A stretch of 64,000 nucleotides of DNA from Achromobacter spanius. GTDB taxonomy: Bacteria; Pseudomonadota; Gammaproteobacteria; Burkholderiales; Burkholderiaceae_B. The translations under genes and the position numbers were made by a program. Below the pieces are notes generated by a model that did no database searches, was not told the DNA's origin, and saw only the letters and a list, made by a program, of their open reading frames with translations. The DNA lies in assembly GCF_029637605.1 (NCBI RefSeq), contig NZ_CP121261.1, positions 2,666,001-2,730,000 on the forward strand, given 5' to 3'. Of the stretch, positions 57,519 to 64,000 are shown in pieces. The stretch's first letter is position 1. Every line of letters starts with the position of its first letter.

Positions 57519-58451
57519 ATGCGCTTGCCCTTGAATACCTTGCCCGCCTTTCGCGCGGTGGCCGAATTGCAGAATCTGCGCGCCGCCGCTGAGCGGCTGC
57601 ACTTGACGCACAGCGCGGTCAGCCAGCAGATCAAGGGGCTGGAGGAACAGTTGGGTTTTCCACTGTTCGAGCGCAGCGGACGCGGCATAGTCTTGAACAG
57701 CGCTGGCGCGGCGTTGCTGTGCAGCGTGCAGAGCGCGCTGGCGCTGTTGGACGAGGGGGTCATGGCGGCGGCGGCGTCAGCCACGGGCAGTGAGCAACGG
57801 CTGCGGGTGTCGGTCTTGCCCTCGTTCGCGCAGCGTTGGTTGTTGCCCCGCATGGCGCGTTGGCGCGCGCGAAACCCGGGACTTTCGCTAGAGATAGAAA
57901 CGTCTCAGCAAGTGGTCGATCTGGTGCGTGACGGCTTTCACGCCGCCTTGAGGTTTGGACGCGGGCCGTGGGCCGGGGTGGAGTCTGAGCCGCTATTCGA
58001 CATGCCCTTGCCATTGATCGCTTTGGCGTCGCCGGAAACCGCAGCTTCGCTTGAAGACGATAGTGCCGAAACCCTGGCTCGCCAGCCGCTCTTGGGCGAA
58101 CGGGAAATGTGGCAGCACTGGTTCAACGCGGCAGGATTGCGCACGCCCGTTACTCCGGTCGCCACGTTCAACGACGCGGGCATGATGTTGCAAGCCGCCG
58201 AGCAAGGACTGGGCATTACGCTGGGCCGCGAGCTGCTTGCTGCCGACGCTCTGTGTGCCGGGCGCCTGGTTCGGGTGTCGCCCATGAGCGTGCACTATGA
58301 GCAAGCGCAGACTTACCACCTGGTTTACCCGCCGAGCCTGCGGGACTGGGCGCCACTGGTTGCGCTGAAACAGTGGCTGCATGACGAGCTGGAGTTGTCG
58401 CGCTGCGCGCTCGTCACGCCGCAGCAGCAACAGCAACAGCCCGCCGACTAA
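57519..58451 (+). CDS. LysR-family transcriptional regulator, GcvA-like
   Basis: 310 residues. HTH FRAVAELQNLRAAAERLHLTHSAVSQQIKGLEEQLG and the GcvA-type effector domain (VSVLPSFAQRWLLPRMARWRARNPGL, GFHAALRFGRGPWAGVESEPLF). The C-terminus ends in a polyglutamine stretch of six Gln from a CAG/CAA run (58423-58440), probably an in-frame repeat expansion. It ends 8 bp from the convergent CoA-transferase gene and is divergent from the DUF1127 gene, its likely target. Confidence 0.92.
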   Translation: MRLPLNTLPAFRAVAELQNLRAAAERLHLTHSAVSQQIKGLEEQLGFPLFERSGRGIVLNSAGAALLCSVQSALALLDEGVMAAAASATGSEQRLRVSVLPSFAQRWLLPRMARWRARNPGLSLEIETSQQVVDLVRDGFHAALRFGRGPWAGVESEPLFDMPLPLIALASPETAASLEDDSAETLARQPLLGEREMWQHWFNAAGLRTPVTPVATFNDAGMMLQAAEQGLGITLGRELLAADALCAGRLVRVSPMSVHYEQAQTYHLVYPPSLRDWAPLVALKQWLHDELELSRCALVTPQQQQQQPAD

Positions 58452-58458
58452 AGCGCGC

Positions 58459-59976
58459 TCAGGCCGCCTTGCGGACCGTCGGCTTGGCCGGCAGCATGGA
58501 ATCGGTCTCGTTGAAACGCTGATGCCAGGAGAACGCCTCTTCCAGAAGATGCGGCGTTTGCCCACCACGTTCGCAGGCGCGGTCGAAATAATCTTGCAAG
58601 GCGGCTCGGTAAGACGGATGCACGCAATGCTGGATGATGGCGCGCGCGCGCTCGCGGGGCGCCAGCCCGCGCAGGTCAGCCAGACCACATTCGGTGACCA
58701 GCACATCCACGTCGTGCTCGGTATGGTCCACATGGGACACCATCGGCACCACGCTGGAAATGTCGCCGTTTTTGGCCATGGACTTGGAAACGAAAATAGC
58801 CAGATGGGCGTTGCGCGCAAAATCGCCCGAGCCGCCGATGCCGTTCATCATGTGCGTGCCGCCAACATGCGTGGAATTCACGTTGCCGTAGATATCGAAT
58901 TCCAACGCCGTATTGATCGCGATAACACCCAGGCGACGGACGACTTCCGGCGCGTTGCTGATTTCCTGCGGACGCAGCACGATGCGTTCGCGATAGTGCT
59001 CCATGTTGGCCAGGATCTTGTCGTACACCGGCTTGGATACGGTAATGGACGAGGCCGACGCGAACGCAAGCTTGCCTTGGTCCAGCAGTTCGATGGCGCT
59101 GTCTTGCAGCACTTCGGAATACATGGTCAGCGCATCGAAGTCTGACGATTCAAAACCATGCAGCACGGCGTTGGCGATGGTGCCAATGCCTGCCTGCAGC
59201 GGCAGCAGCGCATTGGTCAGGCGGCCGGCATCGACTTCGCCGCGCAAGAACGTGTTGATATGGCCGGCGATGGCGCTGGTTTCGTCGTCCGGCGGCAAGG
59301 CGTTGGACGGGCTGTCGGGCTCGTGCGTGATGACGATCGCCGCGATCTTGTCAGGGTTGACCTGAATGAAAGGCTGGCCGATACGCTGATCCACCGACGT
59401 CAGGCCGATGGGCTGGCGCGCCGGACGCTCGGCCGGCACATAGATGTCGTGCAGCCCTTCGATGGCGGCGGGCACGCCCACGTTCAGTTCGATGATGATC
59501 TTGTCGGCCTGTTGCGCGAAAGACGCCGAATTGCCCACCGACATCGTGGGCACAATCGCGCCGGTTTCCGTGATGGCGGCAGCTTCAATGATTGCCACGT
59601 TGATCGGTCCGATATGGCCGGCCCGCAATTGCTCCACCGTTTCAGACAGGTGCTGATCAATGAAAGCAATCTCGCCCTGGTTGATCTTGCGTCGCAACGT
59701 GGTGTCGACCTGGAACGGCATGCGGCGCGCCAACGCATTCGCCTGGGCCAGCATCTTGTCGGTATCGTGGCCCAGCGACGCGCCGGTGATCAGCGTGATC
59801 GACAGCGGCTCGCGTTCCGCGCGACTGGCCAATGCCGCCGGCACGGATTTACAGTCGCCCGCGCGGGTGAATCCGCTCATGCCGACGGTCATGCCGTCCT
59901 GAATCAACAATGCCGCCTGGTCGGCGGAAGTGATCTTGGCGAGCAGGCCAGAATGGCGAATACGGTCAAGGTGCAT
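58459..59976 (-). CDS. Acetyl-CoA hydrolase/transferase family protein (succinyl-CoA:acetate or propionyl-CoA CoA-transferase-like)
   Basis: 505 residues, class I CoA-transferase of the AarC/Cat1/Ach1 type. Catalytic Glu288 lies in LTMYSEVLQDS, corresponding to the Glu that forms the CoA thioester. The oxyanion loop shows MNGIGGSGDFARN. It swaps CoA between acetate and succinate or propionate. The start at 59976 has GGAG five bases upstream; the longer frame adds only eight residues. Divergent from a LysR gene with a near-palindrome between (60143-60157), so that regulator probably controls it. Confidence 0.9.
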   Translation of the reverse strand: MHLDRIRHSGLLAKITSADQAALLIQDGMTVGMSGFTRAGDCKSVPAALASRAEREPLSITLITGASLGHDTDKMLAQANALARRMPFQVDTTLRRKINQGEIAFIDQHLSETVEQLRAGHIGPINVAIIEAAAITETGAIVPTMSVGNSASFAQQADKIIIELNVGVPAAIEGLHDIYVPAERPARQPIGLTSVDQRIGQPFIQVNPDKIAAIVITHEPDSPSNALPPDDETSAIAGHINTFLRGEVDAGRLTNALLPLQAGIGTIANAVLHGFESSDFDALTMYSEVLQDSAIELLDQGKLAFASASSITVSKPVYDKILANMEHYRERIVLRPQEISNAPEVVRRLGVIAINTALEFDIYGNVNSTHVGGTHMMNGIGGSGDFARNAHLAIFVSKSMAKNGDISSVVPMVSHVDHTEHDVDVLVTECGLADLRGLAPRERARAIIQHCVHPSYRAALQDYFDRACERGGQTPHLLEEAFSWHQRFNETDSMLPAKPTVRKAA

Positions 59977-60142
59977 GGAGTCTCCAGATTTAAAGGCCAA
60001 CGGCTTGCGGCCGGGCGTGGCGATACCGCGCTAGCGCCCGGACACCGTCTGACGCGGCGTTTCCCGATATCCCGCCGCAGACGCATTACGCCCGCGCCGG
60101 AAGAATTTTCCGCAGTATAGAAACGCGCGCTTGAATCTCGTA

Positions 60143-60157
60143 ATGACTTAAAATCAT
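60143..60157. promoter_or_regulatory. Near-palindrome ATGACTTAAAATCAT, candidate operator
   Basis: Six of seven base pairs match in a 15-bp element in the gap between the CoA-transferase and the LysR gene, 70 bp before the latter. It is in the AT-rich part of the gap. Confidence 0.4.
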
Positions 60158-60226
60158 CCAATCCAGTCGTTTTTTTCATAGTTTGAATTGCCTTCACGCG
60201 CATCGCGCCACAAGGAACCCACTCTC

Positions 60227-61153
60227 ATGGACGTGCGCGCATTGCGGTACTTCGTTGAAACCGTCAGGCATGCCAGCTTCACGCAGGCGGCCAAGACGCT
60301 GTTCGTGACGCAGTCCACGGTCAGCAAAATGATTCGCCAATTGGAAGACGAAGCGGGCACGCCGCTGCTGATTCGCGACGGCCACACCGCCCGGCCCACC
60401 GACACCGGGCGCGTCATGTACCAGCGCGGGCTGCAAGTGCTGGAGACCATGCGCCAACTGAGCGAAGAAATGCGCCAGACGGCCGACTTGCGCCGCGGGG
60501 CGCTGGAAGTCGGCATTCCACCAATGATCAACTTGCTGTTCACCCCCGTGGTGAAGCGCTTTCGCGAACTGCACCCCGGCATTCACCTGACGCTGCGCGA
60601 GGGCACCGGCCAAGCGGTGGAAGGCCTGGTCGCCAGCGGCGAACTGGAGGTAGGTGCAACCATCTTGCCCATTGCGCCCGATGGCGGACTGAACGCGCAG
60701 CCTTTCGGCAACTACCCCATCTGGGTGATCGGGCCGCCCGACGCGCCGTGGGCCGGCAAAACGTCCCTGCCCTTGAGCGCCTTGCGCGACGCGCGCCTGC
60801 TGATTCCCACCGACGACTTCGCCATCACCCGCCGCTTGCGCCAGGCCTTTGCCGACGCGGGCCTTCAACCCAGCATCGCCGCCCAAAGTGCGCACTGGGA
60901 CTTTCTGGTCGCGATGGCGTCCGCTGGCCTGGGCGTGGCCCTGCTGCCCGAACCCTTGATGCAACGCATGAAGACGCGCGGCTTGAGCACGGCCAAGCTG
61001 GCCAAGTCGGGCATGCAATGGGAAGTGGGGCATATCTGGCTGCAATCGGGCTACTTGTCATTCGCCGCGCGGGCGTGGCTGGACGTCTGCGACACGGTGC
61101 TGGGCAAGCCGAAAAAGGCAGTGGCACGCGGTGCGCCAACGCGGCTGAGTTGA
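60227..61153 (+). CDS. LysR-family transcriptional regulator
   Basis: 308 residues. HTH FVETVRHASFTQAAKTLFVTQSTVSKMIRQLEDEAG and an effector domain of the CynR/YwbI type (LEVGIPPMINLLFTPVVKRFRELHPGI). The start at 60227 is preceded by AAGGAA; the frame is open to 60188 without support. Divergent from the CoA-transferase gene, which is its probable target. The 226 bp after it before the channel gene show no gene. Confidence 0.92.
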   Translation: MDVRALRYFVETVRHASFTQAAKTLFVTQSTVSKMIRQLEDEAGTPLLIRDGHTARPTDTGRVMYQRGLQVLETMRQLSEEMRQTADLRRGALEVGIPPMINLLFTPVVKRFRELHPGIHLTLREGTGQAVEGLVASGELEVGATILPIAPDGGLNAQPFGNYPIWVIGPPDAPWAGKTSLPLSALRDARLLIPTDDFAITRRLRQAFADAGLQPSIAAQSAHWDFLVAMASAGLGVALLPEPLMQRMKTRGLSTAKLAKSGMQWEVGHIWLQSGYLSFAARAWLDVCDTVLGKPKKAVARGAPTRLS

Positions 61154-61379
61154 TTCCAAACGTTGGGCTGGTAAATAGGGATTGCGCCCGACAAGCGGTC
61201 CAAAGCGCGACTGCATCGCCGAAGCTGATCCGCCCCCGTTTATATCCCTGACGAGGATCCGCCTACCGACTGTCCGACAGTGCTCGGCATACCGGGGACA
61301 CAGCACTATTTTTGTTGCAATGGGCAAGCCCTTGCCTTGGTATGCTGCCGCCTCGACGCGAGTGACTCGCTCCCGGAAT

Positions 61380-63797
61380 ATGACCCACACCGCCCCCCTT
61401 CTGTTCTTATGCAAGCGCTCCTGGCGCATGCCCCCTTTCGCGGCGCTTATCGCGGCGATGCTGCTGTCGTTTTGCCTGATGCCCGCCTTTGCGGCGCCGC
61501 CCCAGACTCCGGCGGAATTCGAAACGCAACTGGCCGCGGCCCGCAAGCAGATCGACGACATGCGCAAGCGTGTCGCGGACGAAACCGATGACGCCACGCT
61601 GGTCAAGCAGCGTGGCGAGGCGCTCGACATCCAGTCCAAGGCCGACGCGGTCAGCGAGGCGTTGACCCCGCAATTGGCCAGCGTGACAGCCCGCTTGAGC
61701 GAACTGGGCGTGCCCCCGGAAGGCGCCAAGGAAGCGCCCGACGTGGCGGCCCAGCGCGCACAGTTGGAAAAGAACAGCCGCGCGCTTGACGCTCAGGTCA
61801 AGCTGGCCCGGTTGTTGTCGGTGGACGCGGGCCAGACCGCCGAACAGATTTCGGCACAGCGGCGTACGCAATTTCAGGCCCGCCTGGGTGAACGCCGCGA
61901 TTCCTTCCTATCGGGTCAGTTCTGGACCGAATTCCAGGCCGAACTCCCCCGTGACCTCAAGCGGCTGGAGGCCCTGGGCGATGACTTGACGACCGCCGTC
62001 GGCCAAACACCGAAGTGGGGCTGGCTGTTGCTGGCCGGCGCCGCCGCGCTGACCATCGCGCTGCGCATCTGGATCGGCCGGTTGATTCTTAGACTGACCG
62101 CCACCCGCGTGCCACCCGGTCGGCTGCGCCGCTCGTTCCTGGCCGTGGCGCAGGTGATGCTGTCGGTGGCGACGCCCGGCATCATCGCCCTGCTGATCCA
62201 CACCGGCCTCGATTGGGATTCGCAACTGTCCGACAACACGGTCTCGTTGCTGGCAACCTTGGTAGCCACCGTCTGTTTTGGCGGTTATGTCTCTGGGCTT
62301 GGCAATGCGCTGCTGTCCCGCAGCCGCCCCTCGTGGCGCTTGCCGCCCATCAGCAATGCCGCGGCTACGCGCTTGCAATGGCTGCCGAACCTGCTGGGTA
62401 CGCTGGTGGTGATGATCTGGCTGGCTGAACGCCTGCCTGTGTTGCTCAATGCCAGCCTGACCACGACGATCACGCTGACCGGCATCGTCGCCGCCTTGAT
62501 CATGGCGACCATGAGCGCCGTGCTGGTGATCGGCCGTCGCCTGCGGCAGAAGCTGATTCAGGAAACCGAGGCGCCCGCGCCCTTCTGGATTTCACTGCTG
62601 TTGGGCATCCTCTGGACGGTGCTGGTCCTGAGCCTGGCCTGCTTGCTGGCGGGCTATGTGGCGTTCGGCGCATTCCTGGCCAAGCAGGCGCTGTGGGTCT
62701 TGATCGTGCTGGCCTCCGCCTATCTGGTGTCGACACTGATCGAGGACGGATTCAGCACGCTGCTGGGCACCACGCACCGCGAGGGCGAACGTGAAGGCGC
62801 CAGCCTGCGCGACCAGGCGGCAGTGCTGCTTTCCGGCTTGGGCCGCGTGATGGTCGCTTTGGTGGCCATCATCTTGCTGGTGGCCCCATTTGGCGAAGGG
62901 CCGATGGACCTGGTGCAGCGCTTTGACCAACTGCACAAGGGCCTGGCGATCGGCGAAGCGCAGATCCGGCCGGGCGCGGTGCTGCAAGCGTTGGTGGTGT
63001 TGGCCTTGTCGCTGCTCAGCGTCAAATTGCTCAAGCGCTGGTTGTCGAACCGCTATCTGCCCACGACGGAACTGGATCCGGGCATGCAGCTATCCGCCGC
63101 CACCTTGTTCGGTTATGCGGGTTTCGTCATTGCTTTTGCGCTGTCGTTATCCGCCGCCGGCATCGGCCTGGAGCGCGTGGCGTGGATCGCCAGCGCGCTA
63201 TCGGTCGGTATCGGTTTCGGCTTGCAAGCCGTGGTGCAGAACTTCGTGTCGGGCCTGATCCTGCTGGCCGAACGGCCGGTCAAGGTGGGCGACTGGGTGT
63301 CGTTGGGCGGGGTCGAAGGCGACATCCTGCGCATCAACGTGCGCGCCACCGAAATCCAGATGGGCGACCGCTCCACCGTGATCGTGCCGAACTCTGAGTT
63401 CGTGACGAAAACCGTGCGCAACGTGACCCATTCGAACCCGCTTGGGCTGGTGCAGATCAAGCTGCCGATGCCGCTGTCGACCGACGCCGAAGCAGTGCGC
63501 GAACTCATCCTGCAAGCCTTCGCCGACCACGAGGACGTGCTGGACACCCCCGCCCCCAACGTGTTCCTGGACGGCATTGAAAACGGGCATCTGATCTTCA
63601 ACGCCAGGGGTTATGTGTCGTCGCCGCGCGCCGCCTACGGGGTACGCAGCGCCCTGCTGTTCACTGTCCTCAAGCGCTTGCATGACGCCGGGCTGGAAGT
63701 CTCGTCGCCGCCGACAATGGTGCTGTCGTCGCCGTCGCCCTCGCCGCTGAGCGGCGAGCAGGAGACCAAGGGAGTGGCGCCGCCGCCCTCGGCGTAG
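61380..63797 (+). CDS. Mechanosensitive channel, MscS family, large form (DUF3772-type)
   Basis: 805 residues from the ATG at 61380; the frame is open to 61182 but the signal peptide (FAALIAAMLLSFCLMPAFAA) only fits the later start. A periplasmic coiled-coil domain (about 45-200, AARKQIDDMRKRVADE) is followed by about 8-10 membrane helices. The MscS pore and beta domain come last: GFGLQAVVQNFVSGLILLAERPVKVGDWVSLGG and DRSTVIVPNSEFVTKTVRN. The channel opens on hypo-osmotic shock. The C-terminal 40 residues are Ser/Pro-rich and look disordered. Confidence 0.93.
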   Translation: MTHTAPLLFLCKRSWRMPPFAALIAAMLLSFCLMPAFAAPPQTPAEFETQLAAARKQIDDMRKRVADETDDATLVKQRGEALDIQSKADAVSEALTPQLASVTARLSELGVPPEGAKEAPDVAAQRAQLEKNSRALDAQVKLARLLSVDAGQTAEQISAQRRTQFQARLGERRDSFLSGQFWTEFQAELPRDLKRLEALGDDLTTAVGQTPKWGWLLLAGAAALTIALRIWIGRLILRLTATRVPPGRLRRSFLAVAQVMLSVATPGIIALLIHTGLDWDSQLSDNTVSLLATLVATVCFGGYVSGLGNALLSRSRPSWRLPPISNAAATRLQWLPNLLGTLVVMIWLAERLPVLLNASLTTTITLTGIVAALIMATMSAVLVIGRRLRQKLIQETEAPAPFWISLLLGILWTVLVLSLACLLAGYVAFGAFLAKQALWVLIVLASAYLVSTLIEDGFSTLLGTTHREGEREGASLRDQAAVLLSGLGRVMVALVAIILLVAPFGEGPMDLVQRFDQLHKGLAIGEAQIRPGAVLQALVVLALSLLSVKLLKRWLSNRYLPTTELDPGMQLSAATLFGYAGFVIAFALSLSAAGIGLERVAWIASALSVGIGFGLQAVVQNFVSGLILLAERPVKVGDWVSLGGVEGDILRINVRATEIQMGDRSTVIVPNSEFVTKTVRNVTHSNPLGLVQIKLPMPLSTDAEAVRELILQAFADHEDVLDTPAPNVFLDGIENGHLIFNARGYVSSPRAAYGVRSALLFTVLKRLHDAGLEVSSPPTMVLSSPSPSPLSGEQETKGVAPPPSA

Positions 63798-63815
63798 GCG
63801 CCGCTCCCCTTCTCT

Positions 63816-64000
63816 TCAACCGGGCGAATACAAGTCCGCGAACTGCTGGCGTTCAAGCCGTGGGTTGCGCAAGGGCGGCGACGCCAGCGCGGTGGCCTGC
63901 GCGGTTTGCACCGGATACGCTTGCATCGCGGCCGTGGCTGCGGGGGGTGCCGCCAGGACCCGGCTCTGCATCGGCGCGGCTGGCACGGTGGCCGCCGTCG
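63816..64000 (-). CDS. C-terminal part of an unidentified Ala/Pro-rich protein (gene continues past window)
   Basis: The last 61 codons of a minus-strand frame, open to the window edge, with a stop at 63816. The sequence is Ala/Pro/Gln-rich (PAAPMQSRVLAAPPAATAA) and ends in LRNPRLERQQFADLYSPG. I do not recognise it. No start is available, so it is kept at low confidence. Confidence 0.45.
   Translation of the reverse strand, partial: TAATVPAAPMQSRVLAAPPAATAAMQAYPVQTAQATALASPPLRNPRLERQQFADLYSPG

Overview
The window comes from a high-GC betaproteobacterium of the Alcaligenaceae, most likely Achromobacter. The 16S rRNA reads as Achromobacter/Bordetella type, LeuS closely resembles the Bordetella protein as I remember it, and the mix of Bug-type solute receptors, many LysR regulators and a Lys/Ala-tailed HU protein fits that family. 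No database search was run; species is not resolved.

Layout. (1) 1-7898: a five-gene minus-strand aromatic operon (benzoylformate decarboxylase, aldehyde dehydrogenase, 4-hydroxybenzoate 3-hydroxylase, aromatic-acid symporter, ketopantoate-reductase-family dehydrogenase cut by the window edge) divergent from a LysR gene. Together these could convert (4-hydroxy)mandelate to protocatechuate. (2) 7944-17015: acyl-CoA ligase, LCAD-like acyl-CoA dehydrogenase, SDR and SCP-x-type thiolase, with an AraC regulator and a divergent alpha-methylacyl-CoA racemase, a Bug receptor and a double-domain tautomerase. The set resembles the peroxisomal pathway for 2-methyl-branched acids, without a hydratase. 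(3) 17080-20668: glycine betaine/proline ABC operon proX-proW-proV. (4) 20669-24674: AT-rich gap, cfa, a frameshifted Bcr/CflA efflux gene, rpmB-rpmG with terminator. (5) 24771-28632: branched-chain amino acid type ABC operon with fused permease and only one ATPase. (6) 28655-35106: SulP transporter, hemerythrin protein, D,D-carboxypeptidase, HU protein, MarR and MFS pair. (7) 35207-42427: housekeeping leuS-lptE-holA, then proA, a small membrane protein and a hydratase. (8) 42530-50785: amidase, LysR/MFS divergent pair with a perfect palindrome, 3-hydroxyacyl-CoA dehydrogenase, GNAT, YchJ-like, LysR/haloacid dehalogenase pair, class II aldolase. (9) 50916-57000: a complete minus-strand rRNA operon whose 16S-23S spacer has no tRNA, preceded by about 1 kb with four candidate tandem promoters. 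(10) 57129-64000: DUF1127 protein, LysR, acetyl-CoA hydrolase/transferase family CoA-transferase, LysR, MscS-type channel, and the end of an unidentified minus-strand gene.

The strongest leads are the two catabolic clusters in the first 17 kb. One has a candidate NAD-type KPR-family mandelate dehydrogenase and an aldehyde dehydrogenase whose general-base Glu is replaced by Gly; the other is a bacterial parallel of peroxisomal branched-chain beta-oxidation. The tRNA-less rRNA spacer with repeated upstream promoters is the third. Start sites were chosen from ribosome binding sites and family N-termini, so several differ from the longest open frame.
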